64,000 nt of DNA from Bradyrhizobium erythrophlei. GTDB taxonomy: Bacteria; Pseudomonadota; Alphaproteobacteria; Rhizobiales; Xanthobacteraceae. Of this stretch, positions 19,279 through 31,072 are shown one piece after another (within the stretch, counting starts at the first letter, position 1; each line of letters opens with the position of its first letter). The translations under genes and the position numbers were made by a program. The notes below the pieces were generated by a model. That model ran no database searches and was not told where the DNA came from. It saw only the letters and a list, made by a program, of their open reading frames with translations. The stretch is taken from positions 1,674,001-1,738,000 of the forward strand of contig NZ_LT670849.1 of NCBI RefSeq assembly GCF_900142985.1, in the 5' to 3' direction.

Positions 19279-19878
19279 ATGACTGCAAAAGATTCGCTTT
19301 TTCCGGCCCACACTGCAAAACGCCTCCGCGCCGCCCTAGCACCAGCTTTGCTGTTGGTGCTGGTCTGCCTGTGGAACGGATCGGCAGCCGCGGACTTTCG
19401 TCTCTGCAACAACACATCGAGCCGGGTCGGTATCGCGCTCGGTTACAAGGACGCCGAGGGCTGGACCACCGAAGGCTGGTGGAACGTGTCCTCGCGAAGC
19501 TGTGAAACGCTGCTGCGCGGCACGCTGGTGGCGCGGTTCTATTATATCTACGCGCTCGATTACGATCGTGGCGGCGAGTGGTCGGGGCAGGCTTTCATGT
19601 GCTCGCGCGACAAGGAATTCACCATCCGCGGCGCGGATAATTGTCTGGCGCGCGGCTTCGACCGGACTGGCTTCTTCGAAGTAGACACCGGCGACCAGAG
19701 GGCCTGGACCGTGCAACTCACCGATTCCAACGAACAACAGCCGGCGCAGCGCGTGCCGGGAATTCCCGGTACGATTGGTCCGGGTGGTCCCGGAAATATT
19801 CCGGGCATCTCCAATCCGCCTGGCGGATTGCCGCCGGGTACGCTGCCACCAGCGCCGGCGCCTGGGACCAAGCCATGA
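19279..19878 (+). CDS. DUF1036 secreted protein
   Basis: 199 residues: a signal peptide ending near GSAAA, then a DUF1036 domain with paired cysteines (RLCNNTSSRVGIALGYKD, SRSCETLL, FMCSRDKEF, NCLARGFDRTGFFEVD) that probably form disulfides in the periplasm. The last 45 residues are a Pro/Gly linker (IPGTIGPGGPG). The stop overlaps the pyk start by ATGA, so the two are translationally coupled. TATAAC about 15 bases before the start could be a -10 box. The function is unknown. Confidence 0.85.
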   Translation: MTAKDSLFPAHTAKRLRAALAPALLLVLVCLWNGSAAADFRLCNNTSSRVGIALGYKDAEGWTTEGWWNVSSRSCETLLRGTLVARFYYIYALDYDRGGEWSGQAFMCSRDKEFTIRGADNCLARGFDRTGFFEVDTGDQRAWTVQLTDSNEQQPAQRVPGIPGTIGPGGPGNIPGISNPPGGLPPGTLPPAPAPGTKP

Positions 19879-21311
19879 GGCGTATGCGCCGGATCAAGAT
19901 TCTTGCAACGCTCGGCCCCGCCTCTTCCGACAGCAGTGTCATCCGGAAGTTGTTCGAGGCGGGCGCCGACGTTTTCCGCATCAACATGAGCCACACCCCG
20001 CACGACAAGATGCGGGAGCTGGTCAAGAACATCCGTAACGTCGAAAGCAGTTATGGGCGGCCGATCGGCATTCTGGTCGACCTGCAAGGCCCGAAGCTCC
20101 GGCTTGGCTCGTTCGCCGACGGCGCGGTGCAGCTCCACAACGGCCAGAGCTTTGTGCTCGATTCCGACAAGGCTCCGGGCGACGGCACCCGCGTTCAACT
20201 GCCCCATCCGGAAATTCTCGCAGCCCTCAAGCCCGGCCATGCGCTTCTGCTCGATGACGGCAAGGTACGCCTGATCGCCGAGGAAACCTCGCCCGATCGC
20301 GCCGTCACCCGCGTCGTGATCGGCGGGAAGATGTCGGACCGCAAGGGCGTCAGCCTGCCGGACACGGATCTTCCGGTCTCCGCGATGACGCCGAAAGACC
20401 GCGCTGATCTCGAGGCGGCGCTGGTGACCGGCGTCGACTGGATCGCGCTTTCGTTCGTGCAGCGCGCCGAGGACGTCATCGAGGCCAAGAAACTGATCCG
20501 AGGCCGCGCCGCGGTGATGGCCAAGATCGAGAAGCCGCAAGCGATCGATCGGCTGCCCGAAATCATCGAAGCCTCCGATGCGCTGATGGTGGCGCGCGGC
20601 GATCTCGGCGTCGAATTGCCGCTGGAGCGCGTACCGGGCCTGCAAAAGCAGATGACGCGGATGGCGCGGCGCGCCGGCAAGCCGGTGGTGGTCGCAACGC
20701 AAATGCTGGAATCGATGATCCAGTCGCCGGTGCCGACGCGCGCGGAAGTGTCCGACGTCGCGACCGCCGTCTACGAAGGCGCCGATGCCATCATGCTGTC
20801 AGCGGAATCGGCGGCCGGCAAATTTCCGGTCGAGGCGGTCTCGACCATGAATCGCATCGGCGAGGAAGTCGAGCGCGACCCGACCTATCGCGGCGTGGTC
20901 AATGCGCAACGCGCCGAACCCGAACCGACCGTGGGCGATGCGATTGCGGATGCGGCGCGGCAGATCGCCGAGACGCTCGATCTTTCCGCGATCATCTGCT
21001 GGACCAGTTCGGGATCGACCGCGCTGCGGGTCGCGCGCGAGCGGCCCAAGCCACCGGTCGTGGCGATCACACCGAACCTCGTCACGGGGCGAAAACTGTC
21101 GGCGGTGTGGGGCGTGCATTGCGTCGTCGCCGAGGACGCCAAGAATCTCGACGACATGGTGAACCGCGCCGGCAGCATCGCCTTCCGTGACGGTTTCGCA
21201 CGCGCCGGCCAGCGCATCATCATCGTGGCCGGCGTACCGCTGCGTTCGCCCGGCACCACCAACATGCTGCGCATCGCCTCCGTCGGACCTGACGAAGAGG
21301 CGGATGTGTAA
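19875..21311 (+). CDS. pyk: pyruvate kinase
   Basis: Glycolytic enzyme of 478 residues that makes pyruvate and ATP from phosphoenolpyruvate and ADP. The N-terminal RIKILATLGPASSD, the substrate loop FRINMSHTPHDKM, the catalytic-Lys region AVMAKIEKPQAI, and MVARGDLGVELPLE are all present. The frame is open upstream, but the ATG at 19875 overlapping the DUF1036 stop gives the family N-terminus. It is convergent with the OsmC gene. Confidence 0.97.
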   Translation: MRRMRRIKILATLGPASSDSSVIRKLFEAGADVFRINMSHTPHDKMRELVKNIRNVESSYGRPIGILVDLQGPKLRLGSFADGAVQLHNGQSFVLDSDKAPGDGTRVQLPHPEILAALKPGHALLLDDGKVRLIAEETSPDRAVTRVVIGGKMSDRKGVSLPDTDLPVSAMTPKDRADLEAALVTGVDWIALSFVQRAEDVIEAKKLIRGRAAVMAKIEKPQAIDRLPEIIEASDALMVARGDLGVELPLERVPGLQKQMTRMARRAGKPVVVATQMLESMIQSPVPTRAEVSDVATAVYEGADAIMLSAESAAGKFPVEAVSTMNRIGEEVERDPTYRGVVNAQRAEPEPTVGDAIADAARQIAETLDLSAIICWTSSGSTALRVARERPKPPVVAITPNLVTGRKLSAVWGVHCVVAEDAKNLDDMVNRAGSIAFRDGFARAGQRIIIVAGVPLRSPGTTNMLRIASVGPDEEADV

Positions 21312-21332
21312 GCGCGCGACGAAGAGCCTTCG

Positions 21333-21758
21333 TCAGACCAGTTTTGCGTCCAGCGTGATCTTGGTGTTGAGCAGTTTCGACACCGGACAACCGGCCTTGG
21401 CCATGCCGGCGAGTTCCTGAAACTTCGCGTTGTCCGCGCCCGGGACTTTGGCATTCAGTGAAAGATGCACCGCGGTGATGGCAAAGCCGTCGCCGACTTT
21501 TTCAAGCGTGACATCGGCCTTGGTTTCCATTTGCTCGGCGGTGAGCTTGGCCTCGCCGAGGATCAGCGACAGCGCCATGGTGAAACAGGCCGCATGCGCG
21601 GCGCCGATCAGTTCTTCCGGGTTGGAGCCGGGCTTGCCTTCGAAGCGGCTGGCGAAGCCATAGGGATATTCACTTAAGGCGCCGCTCTTGGTCGAAATCG
21701 CGCCCTTGCCGTCCTTGATGCCGCCTCGCCATTTCGCCGATCCCGATGTGGTGGTCAT
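21333..21758 (-). CDS. OsmC family peroxiredoxin
   Basis: 141 residues of the OsmC/Ohr fold. The two redox cysteines are seen in AAHAACFTMALS (about residue 58) and KAGCPVSKLL (about 127). The spacing and the ending fit the OsmC branch, which reduces organic hydroperoxides in the cytosol. A 7-bp hairpin (21318-21334) lies between it and convergent pyk. Confidence 0.92.
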   Translation of the reverse strand: MTTTSGSAKWRGGIKDGKGAISTKSGALSEYPYGFASRFEGKPGSNPEELIGAAHAACFTMALSLILGEAKLTAEQMETKADVTLEKVGDGFAITAVHLSLNAKVPGADNAKFQELAGMAKAGCPVSKLLNTKITLDAKLV

Positions 21759-22106
21759 GAGAGCTCCTTACAGACGTTGGGGTGAACCGCGGACATATCC
21801 TGCACCGTCAATGCGGCAGAATTTCTCGGCTGGCCAATGGCACTTCCCTGCCCTTTTCCGGAATGAGAGGCGCGTTCGGTTTGCGACTTCACGACTGGCA
21901 ACACGTTACCATTGGTTAGGGTTGCCAGGTTCCACGCAGGCATTCGTTAACCAGCGGAATGCTTCAGCGCGCGGCCGTCCAGATGCCCCGCCGACTTTTA
22001 CCCCGCTTTAGACCGGCTGCCGTAAAGCGGTTGATGTTTGCATCTTCCGATACAAGCTCAAAAGCGCCTTGAAGCGGGCTCGGTCGGTTTCTTCAGGGAG
22101 CCCGTT
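21759..22106. other. intergenic region without a recognisable gene
   Basis: 348 bases between the divergent OsmC gene and the GT-C-like membrane gene. Open frames here have no family signature. CAGGGAG at 22094-22100 is the ribosome-binding site of the following gene. Confidence 0.6.
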
Positions 22107-23600
22107 ATGTACGCGCTGGAGACGTGGCGCGGTCCCAGGTTCGGCCAGGGACCCGGGACGATCGGGACGTCCTTTCAGACGTTCGGCGTTTACGTCTTCC
22201 TGATCTCGTTTGCGTGCCTCTACTACCTTTCAAACGCTTCACTGCTGCTTGGTCATTTTGACCTCGGATGGCATCTGGCCGCGGGCGACCTGATCAGGGA
22301 ACGGGGCAGCGTTCCATTTCAGGATCCGTGGGCTTTCACGCTGGGCGACAGGCAGTGGTATAACCTCTCCTGGCTCTGGGACGTGGCTGCCAGCGTTGTG
22401 TTTCAATACACTGGCTTTAGCGGGCTCACGCTACTCGTCGTTGCGTGCGGCGCGATCATCGTCGGGTATCTGACGTCGGGCTGCCTCGGCAGCGGAGCTT
22501 CGGTGCTTGCCGTCTGCATTTCCGTTTTCTCCGTATCCGTGCTGTACCCCGCCTTCGCCACGCCGCCGAACACCTATCTCGCCGCTTCGCCGAACACCTC
22601 GACGATGCTGTTCTGCGTGATCTTCTACGTCGAATGCCTGAACAAGACGCGGCGATTCCTGCTGCCGGCGATGATGGCGCTGTGGGCCAATCTGCACGGC
22701 GGCTTCGTGCTCGGGTTTCTGATCATCGGGCTTTTCGGCGGCGTAGCCCTGCTCCGGCGGGATTGGGCGAACTTCAAGATCTACTGTTTCACTGGCGCGG
22801 CGTGCCTCGTCGCGATCCTCATCAACCCGCTTGGCTGGCACATCTACGACGGCGTCATGGCGACGCTTGGCCATTTCGTACAGGCCTATATCACCGAGTG
22901 GATGTCCTACTACAAGAACATCATGCTGCCCGGAAGCATCCCCGGGATGGTCTACATCGTGATCTTCGTTGCGCTCGAACTCCGCGACGCGGGCTCCAAT
23001 CGTGCCCCGCTGGAGTCGCGGCTATTGACCTGGCTCTTCCTGTGCCTGGGATTCTATCAATACCGGTATATGTCGTTCTTTTTCCTGTTCTCGACCGTTC
23101 CGATGGCGCATCACATCGAGCGGCTTCTGCCGAGCGGACTGAATCTGGGTGCGGTCCACAAATCGCTGCTGGCTGCCGGCATCATCGGCGCGTGCGCGCT
23201 GCCGTTGACCTTCATGCGGGTAGAACCGGCTCTGACGCTTTCCGATGAACTCCTCTCGGAGCAGGACGCGCGTTATCTAGAGGCCAACGCATCACACATG
23301 CGCATTCTGAATCACTGGAACGTCGGCGGATCCCTGATCTTCCGCACCCATGGCGCCGTGCAGATATTCATCGATGGCCGGGCCGCGACCGCTTATCCCG
23401 ACGCGCTGCTGCGCGACTATTTCACGCTGGGAGGATGGCAGATCGACGAGGCCGCCTGGAAAGCCGTGCTTGAAAAATACAAGATCGAAGCGGTGTTCTG
23501 GCCAAAGGACCATGACGTGCTGAGGCACTTTCTCGTCGACGAATCCGGCTGGAAAGAGCAATACACAGGCTCCCACGAGAGCCTTTACGTCAAACCATAA
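22107..23600 (+). CDS. polytopic membrane protein, GT-C-like
   Basis: About 497 residues with some ten membrane segments and a soluble C-terminal part of about 110 residues. The first periplasmic loop has HFDLGWHLAAGDLI followed by PFQDPWAFTLGDRQW, a motif pattern of membrane glycosyltransferase-like proteins (acidic residue after the first helix). The C-terminus (WNVGGSLIFRTHGAVQIFIDGR) resembles the same Bradyrhizobium-type family. The substrate is unknown. The start at 22107 has a good ribosome-binding site, and earlier in-frame codons do not. Confidence 0.7.
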   Translation: MYALETWRGPRFGQGPGTIGTSFQTFGVYVFLISFACLYYLSNASLLLGHFDLGWHLAAGDLIRERGSVPFQDPWAFTLGDRQWYNLSWLWDVAASVVFQYTGFSGLTLLVVACGAIIVGYLTSGCLGSGASVLAVCISVFSVSVLYPAFATPPNTYLAASPNTSTMLFCVIFYVECLNKTRRFLLPAMMALWANLHGGFVLGFLIIGLFGGVALLRRDWANFKIYCFTGAACLVAILINPLGWHIYDGVMATLGHFVQAYITEWMSYYKNIMLPGSIPGMVYIVIFVALELRDAGSNRAPLESRLLTWLFLCLGFYQYRYMSFFFLFSTVPMAHHIERLLPSGLNLGAVHKSLLAAGIIGACALPLTFMRVEPALTLSDELLSEQDARYLEANASHMRILNHWNVGGSLIFRTHGAVQIFIDGRAATAYPDALLRDYFTLGGWQIDEAAWKAVLEKYKIEAVFWPKDHDVLRHFLVDESGWKEQYTGSHESLYVKP

Positions 23601-23632
23601 GGCTCGCGCGGCTTGAATCGTCGGACGCGCGC

Positions 23633-24307
23633 TTACGCGCCGACCAGCGCCTTGGCGGGCAAAACCGCCTGCACCACGAGGCCACGGGCGCGGGCATCCA
23701 TCACCCCAACCGCGCGCAGCGCCAACAGCGTCACGGTTTGCACCGCATCGCGGAGCTTTCCCGGATCTTCCATGTTCTCCGCTGCGAGCGGTCCGACCAG
23801 CGCCTCGTTCAACGCGCCGAGCAGCGCGGTTGCGGCAAGGCTCGTATCCTGCGCCGGCAGATGACCGGCGCGAACGGCCGCATCGATCCGGCCTGCGATT
23901 TCGGCAACCACCGCACGGCGGCTCGCGAGCCGCGACACGCTGACATCGACATCGACCGGTTCGGCCAGGATGCCCCAAGCGAGCTTGCGTTGCGACAGCG
24001 CATGCACGGCAACCGTGGTAACGGCCGCGGCCAGCGCCGATGACGGACCGGGCGCGGCATCCGCGGCGCGGCGGATCGCCGCCAGTTCGTCGCGCGAGAC
24101 GTCCGCGATCAATTCGGAAATCAATTCGGCCTTCGAAGGGAAGTAGCGATAGACGGTGCCAGCCGCGACATTGGCGCGAACCGCGATCGGCGCGATCTGG
24201 ACTGCGGCCATCCCGCCTTCCGACGCGGCGTTGCGCGCTGCGGTCATGATGGCGCTGCGGCGCGCCGCGAGGCGCTTTACGACCTGATGGGTCCGCCGAT
24301 AGACCAT
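23633..24307 (-). CDS. TetR family transcriptional regulator
   Basis: About 224 residues with an N-terminal HTH (about residues 20-65: QIAPIAVRANVAAGTVYRYF, then PSKAELI) and a variable C-terminal ligand domain. The start at 24307 (MVYRRTHQ) is preferred because AAAGG precedes it; an in-frame ATG at 24349 would add 14 residues. The target is unknown; no clear palindrome was found at its start. It is convergent with the GT-C-like gene. Confidence 0.85.
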   Translation of the reverse strand: MVYRRTHQVVKRLAARRSAIMTAARNAASEGGMAAVQIAPIAVRANVAAGTVYRYFPSKAELISELIADVSRDELAAIRRAADAAPGPSSALAAAVTTVAVHALSQRKLAWGILAEPVDVDVSVSRLASRRAVVAEIAGRIDAAVRAGHLPAQDTSLAATALLGALNEALVGPLAAENMEDPGKLRDAVQTVTLLALRAVGVMDARARGLVVQAVLPAKALVGA

Positions 24308-24445
24308 TTGCCTTTCGTGCTCCCCGGCGCGCTCTGGCCTGCTAGCCATGCAAGGCGCCTGTTCAGTTCTTGGCGGCCAGAGATGTGCCGCTTCAAGAAG
24401 TGAACAATAATTCAGACTGAATGACAAGCGTCTTGGATGATGGCC

Positions 24446-25675
24446 CTAGATTGCGGCAGCGGCGGCCGGAACAGGCGCCCCTTGCCCGCGCCACCACGGT
24501 CCGACGCGATAGGCGATGAGGACGGTGACCACCACCGTCGCCGCGAAGCCTGTCGGCGCGCCCAGAAGCGAAAACATCATTAGCAACACGGCGACAAGAC
24601 CGAACGCCGGCAGTTCGTGCCGCTCAAATCCCTCGTCCAGCCCGACGCGAACGAGAAAGGCCACGGCGATCGCGAGCACCATCTCGTCGTAAAGGAACAG
24701 ATACGGCGTCACCAGCAGCGCGCCGGCGGCGAGCGCCGCGGCTTTCAGCTCATGCCGGACGTTGCGGCTGCGCCATATCAGCGCCAGCACAACCGCGACG
24801 GTGGCGCTCAAGATCCATTGCAATGTCCAGGCTAGCGATTCAGGCCCGCCGAAATAGCGGGTCAGTCCGAAGATGCTTTGCAGCTTGCCCCACGGCGCGC
24901 GCCCCTCGACCAGGAAAGCCTGGTTGAACATCGGCACCCAGTGAACGAAGGCCTGCCAGCTCTCGGTGCCGAAGGCGAGCCAGGAAACCGCGGCGAGCGA
25001 CACCGCAACGACGCCGGCGGTGAAGAACACGCGCCACTGCGAGGCTGCGATCAGCACCAGCGGCAACAGCAAACCATATTGCGGCTTGTAGCTCAAAAGC
25101 CCGAGGCAGATGCCCGACAGGGTCGGCCAGCGCGGCATGGCGACCAGTGTGCCGCCGATCAGCGCTGCCGTGAGAAATCCGTTTTGCCCGACCAGCGTAT
25201 TGGTGAACACCACCGGAAAGGCGGCGGCGAGCAGAAAGCCGAAGGAGCGGCCGATGATCGCGCGCATGACCGCGAGATACGGCAGGAAGCTCACCGCAGC
25301 CCAGCCGACAAAAGCCACGCCGTAGGGGAAATGCGCCAGCACCGACGCCACGAACAGGAACGGCGGCGGATAATGCCAGGCGAAATTGCCGGGATAGCTC
25401 TGGCCGAGAACCGCGACCTGAACCTCTTTCTGGATGCCCCAGTCATAAGCGAGCGCTGGATGACCGTCGAGCACCAGACGGCCGGCGGACCAGACGTTGA
25501 CGAAATCGGTCGGGATGCCGAGCCCGTTTTCGTCGAACAGCCACCAATGGGCGGTGGACCCGTTTTGCAGGAGCGCCACGTTGATCATGCACAAGACCAG
25601 GCAGCCGATCGAGAGCGCGGGCGGAATCGCGCTCCTAGCTGTGGGCATGGTGATATCGGACGTCAGCGTCGCCAT
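24446..25675 (-). CDS. GT87/DUF2029 membrane glycosyltransferase-like protein
   Basis: About 409 residues with around ten membrane helices. The DUF2029 signature region is DFVNVWSAGRLVLDGHPALAYD with the early Asp, followed by WHYPPPFLF. In actinobacteria the family adds mannose from a polyprenyl donor; in rhizobia the substrate is not known. The start at 25675 has GGGAG 7 bases ahead. It is downstream of the NCS1 permease gene by 110 bases on the same strand. Confidence 0.8.
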   Translation of the reverse strand: MATLTSDITMPTARSAIPPALSIGCLVLCMINVALLQNGSTAHWWLFDENGLGIPTDFVNVWSAGRLVLDGHPALAYDWGIQKEVQVAVLGQSYPGNFAWHYPPPFLFVASVLAHFPYGVAFVGWAAVSFLPYLAVMRAIIGRSFGFLLAAAFPVVFTNTLVGQNGFLTAALIGGTLVAMPRWPTLSGICLGLLSYKPQYGLLLPLVLIAASQWRVFFTAGVVAVSLAAVSWLAFGTESWQAFVHWVPMFNQAFLVEGRAPWGKLQSIFGLTRYFGGPESLAWTLQWILSATVAVVLALIWRSRNVRHELKAAALAAGALLVTPYLFLYDEMVLAIAVAFLVRVGLDEGFERHELPAFGLVAVLLMMFSLLGAPTGFAATVVVTVLIAYRVGPWWRGQGAPVPAAAAAI

Positions 25676-25785
25676 GCAGGGGCTCCCGGCGCGTCGGAAC
25701 ACGCGCCACTCGCCCTCAAGCTTTAGGCCGGCCGGCTTGCCGAAATCTTAAGGCGAGCCGGTATCTGGCTGAGGATTTGACCGGT

Positions 25786-27258
25786 TCAGGCCACGGCTCT
25801 CGACGGCGCCCTCACCTCGCGGCCGCGCATCAGCGCCGCGTAGGACAGCGCGCCCAGCGCGGCCCCGATCAGCCAGCCCCAATCACCGACATTGGTGATG
25901 ACGCCATAGGCGCCTGCCAGCGCGAGCCCGATCGAGATCGCAGCCGAACCGGCCAGCGCCAGCAATGCTCTGCTGTTCCAGCCGTTCTCGAAATGCAGCG
26001 AACCGGTTGGCGACATCGAATAGAGATCGTTGAGCACGATCTGCTGGCGTTTCACGAGGTAATAGTCGGCGACCATGATCCCGAACATCGGACCCAACGC
26101 GGCGCCGAAGATGCTGACGAAGATCGTGATCGCCTGCGGGCTCGAGACGAAGATCCACGGACACACGATCACCGAAAGGATCGAAGTGATGAGGCCGCCG
26201 CGACGGAAATCGATCTTGCCGGGATAGAGATTGGAGATGTCGTAGGCCGGCGACACGAAGTTGGCGACGATGTTGATGCCCATGGTGGCGACGATGAAGG
26301 TGATCGAGCCGATGGCAACGACCCAGGGGTTTCCGATGCGTTCGACGATAGCGACGGGGTCCATGATCGCCTCGCCGAACACTTTCACGGTGCCTGCGGT
26401 GACGATCACGGTGATGATGGCGAACACGATGAAGTTGACGGGAAGGCCGAGGAAATTGCCGACCTTCATCGACCGTTCGTCTTTCGCGAAACGCGAGAAG
26501 TCGCCGAAGTTGAGCAGCAGCGCGGCGAAATAAGCCACGATCAGCATCGCTGCATTCGCCATATGCCCGATCGCGGATCCTTCGGCACGCGGGCTCAGTT
26601 GCAATGACAGGCTGGAAACGCCGGTCTGCATCACGATCCAGATCGCCAGCGCAAACATCACGATGTAGACGACCGGTCCGCAGAAATCGATGAACTTGCG
26701 GATCGTTTCCATGCCATTGAGGAAGATCAGGAGTTGGAAGATCCACATGAAAAGGAAGCTGCCCCAGCCCAGGAGCGTAAGCCCGGCAAAGCCCGAATGG
26801 GTCCACGCTTCGGCGGCGGGATAAAACGTCAGCACCAGCGCTTGAACAGCTTTCGAGGCGAAGTAGGTCTGCACGCCGTACCACACGATGCCGACGATGC
26901 CGCGCAGGCCCGCGGCGACATTGGCGCCCATCACGCCAAACGACATCCGTGCCACGACCGGAAACGGCGTGCCGTATTTCAGCGACGGACGCCCGATCAG
27001 GTTCATCAGGAAATACACGATGGTAATGCCGACCACCATCGCCAGCAGCACTTCCCATCCGTTCAAACCGAGGAAGAAAAGGCTCGCGGCGAAGGTGTAG
27101 CCGCCGACCGAATGGACGTCCGACATCCACATCGCGAAGATGCTGAAGATGCCCCACGTGCGTCCCGCCGGAGCAATCGGCGCCAGATCGTGGTTATAAA
27201 GTCTGGAGTTGGCATTCGGGACGGCAATGACGGGTATGTCGTTCGGTGAACCTGACAT
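25786..27258 (-). CDS. NCS1 family nucleobase:cation symporter
   Basis: 490 residues, twelve predicted membrane helices. The N-terminal NHDLAPIAPAGRTWGIFSIF and the motif GRPSLKYGTPFPVVARMSFG are typical of NCS1 permeases (allantoin, uracil or cytosine import with Na+ or H+). The exact substrate cannot be assigned. It starts after GGAGGAG. No catabolic gene is adjacent. Confidence 0.88.
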   Translation of the reverse strand: MSGSPNDIPVIAVPNANSRLYNHDLAPIAPAGRTWGIFSIFAMWMSDVHSVGGYTFAASLFFLGLNGWEVLLAMVVGITIVYFLMNLIGRPSLKYGTPFPVVARMSFGVMGANVAAGLRGIVGIVWYGVQTYFASKAVQALVLTFYPAAEAWTHSGFAGLTLLGWGSFLFMWIFQLLIFLNGMETIRKFIDFCGPVVYIVMFALAIWIVMQTGVSSLSLQLSPRAEGSAIGHMANAAMLIVAYFAALLLNFGDFSRFAKDERSMKVGNFLGLPVNFIVFAIITVIVTAGTVKVFGEAIMDPVAIVERIGNPWVVAIGSITFIVATMGINIVANFVSPAYDISNLYPGKIDFRRGGLITSILSVIVCPWIFVSSPQAITIFVSIFGAALGPMFGIMVADYYLVKRQQIVLNDLYSMSPTGSLHFENGWNSRALLALAGSAAISIGLALAGAYGVITNVGDWGWLIGAALGALSYAALMRGREVRAPSRAVA

Positions 27259-27341
27259 CGGGCACTCCTCCACGCGGCGGCGAAGATGACGGATTAATTA
27301 AAGCAAGTCCCGCGCCAAGGGGGTAGCGTGCGAGCCCCGCG

Positions 27342-27770
27342 TCATCGCGTCTCTTTCGCGCGGTGCGGCCGCTGGTCTTTCGGGATCACGAACTTCAAGC
27401 CGGACCAGGTGTCGTCGATCGCGCACACCTTGATATCGACGAGGCCAAGGGGAAGCGCCGTGTCGCGCACCACGACGTCGCTCAGATCGCTTTCGACACC
27501 GGAAGACTTTTTCGGCCACGACACCCAGATCATGCCGTCGGGTGCGATCGCCTTGCGGTAACGCCGTAGCTTTGCGACGAGGCCCGTCGTGCGCGTTGCG
27601 AACAGGTGCACCATGTCGAGGGACGGTTTCGGTTCGGCCTTGATCGTGACCTCGGCCGGCAACGGGCCGACCATGGCGCCATAGGCCGAGGGCGCGCCAT
27701 CGACAAAAATACAAAAGCCCGGCTTGATGCCGAGCTTTTGCGCAACTGGTTTGCTTGTGTAGCCGGCCAT
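27342..27770 (-). CDS. DUF3052 domain protein
   Basis: 142 residues starting MAGYTSKPVAQKLGIKPG, with the conserved block GMIWVSWPKKSSG (about residues 83-95) and a C-terminal CAIDDTWSGLKFVIPK. The family is widespread and has no known reaction. It lies 16 bases after ftsH and is probably cotranscribed with it. Confidence 0.85.
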   Translation of the reverse strand: MAGYTSKPVAQKLGIKPGFCIFVDGAPSAYGAMVGPLPAEVTIKAEPKPSLDMVHLFATRTTGLVAKLRRYRKAIAPDGMIWVSWPKKSSGVESDLSDVVVRDTALPLGLVDIKVCAIDDTWSGLKFVIPKDQRPHRAKETR

Positions 27771-27786
27771 GGCCACGGGGCGTGAT

Positions 27787-29709
<1,923 letters not shown>

Positions 29710-29946
29710 TGACTTTCCTTCGTGGTCGCGCGGATCGCGGCCTTGTTCCCTGGGGTAAGCGCGAGAGAATCCCTACGGCGACTGCGAATTACAATTTAGG
29801 TGCCAAGGCGCTCCCTGCCAAGGGAACCAGATGAGACTATTTAGCCTATCCCGGGACAATTGCGGCTCAATTCATGTCGCGGAAATACGGTGTTTTCGGG
29901 GGTGGTTAAGGCCCGCAAAACACGAAAGGTCTCGCAGAAGGCCGGT

Positions 29947-31014
29947 CTAACTCCCCCGCCGCCGGCGTGGCGGGGCCGGTTCGATGACAATTCGCCCCCG
30001 AGCGAGGCTGATGACCGCGCCGGCGAGGGTCTGTTTCAGCTTCACCGGCCGCCCTTTGCCGGCCTTTCGCAACGTATGATCGAAAGCGGCCAGCAGAGCC
30101 TCTACCTTGCCCAGTTCCGCCGGCCCCTCATGACCGAACCGTTCGATCGCGCGCAGCAGAAGCCGCAGCCGAATCTCTTCGGCCAGAGTGGCGAAGCTGG
30201 CCGCATCGAAACTGACACCGTTGGACGGGCGAAGCGCTGCCGGTTGCGATGTCGCCGCGGCGTCCTTTAACGCCAGATAGCGCGCGGCGCCGTCGACGAG
30301 GACTTCGATCGCGGCATTGGCGCGCGCCAGCCGCGATGCCAGCCTGGCGAGGTTGCGCGCATCGCCGCCTTCGACGGCAAGACCTTCGATCACCTTGCGG
30401 ATACGCGGCCTGGTGAAGCTGGGATCGCGGTTGGTCGGATCATCGGCAAAGCCGATCCCGGCCCTTTCAAGCGTTGCGATCAGCTGCGATTTCGAAATGT
30501 TCAGAAACGGGCGGCCGATGAACACGCCCTCGCGCTCGCTCTCGCGGGCCATCGCCGCCAGACCGCCGATGCCGCTGCCGCGCAAGAGCCGCATCAGCAA
30601 GGTTTCGGCCTGGTCGTCGCGGGTGTGAGCGGTGAGGATGTGGCTGGCGCCGCTGCTCCGCGCGACGCCGGTGAGCAGCCGATAACGCGCCAGTCGCGCC
30701 GCCGCCGGAATGCCTGTTTTCGGTTTGACGGCGGTCCAGCGCATCGTGCGATGCGCCACGCCAAGCGTGCGCGCCAAGCGCTTGACATCGCGCGCCTCAC
30801 GCGCGGCCTCTTGCCTCAGGCCGTGATCGACCGTCACCGCCAGCAGTCGTGGCCCGCGCGAGAGCGCATTTCGCCAACGCGCCGCGAGCCACATCAAGGC
30901 GACGGAATCCGGACCGCCGGAAACCGCCAGCACCAGCGCTTGCGCGTTCTTCCAGTCCGCAAACAGGCTTTTGGCCTGCCGCGCCGAGATCGGGGATTTG
31001 TCGTCCTCAGGCAT
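29947..31014 (-). CDS. tilS: tRNA(Ile)-lysidine synthase
   Basis: 355 residues; the N-type ATP pyrophosphatase loop is SGGPDS at about residues 34-39, followed by the conserved HGLR and AHTRDDQAET blocks. It attaches lysine to C34 of the minor tRNA-Ile. The C-terminal domain is shorter than in E. coli, as is common in alphaproteobacteria. It lies between ybgF and ftsH on the same strand, the usual order. Confidence 0.93.
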   Translation of the reverse strand: MPEDDKSPISARQAKSLFADWKNAQALVLAVSGGPDSVALMWLAARWRNALSRGPRLLAVTVDHGLRQEAAREARDVKRLARTLGVAHRTMRWTAVKPKTGIPAAARLARYRLLTGVARSSGASHILTAHTRDDQAETLLMRLLRGSGIGGLAAMARESEREGVFIGRPFLNISKSQLIATLERAGIGFADDPTNRDPSFTRPRIRKVIEGLAVEGGDARNLARLASRLARANAAIEVLVDGAARYLALKDAAATSQPAALRPSNGVSFDAASFATLAEEIRLRLLLRAIERFGHEGPAELGKVEALLAAFDHTLRKAGKGRPVKLKQTLAGAVISLARGRIVIEPAPPRRRRGS

Positions 31015-31072
31015 GACGTCGCCGGCTGATCGATTAAGGCCGTGAAGCGGACCTTAACCTATGTGCGACGCA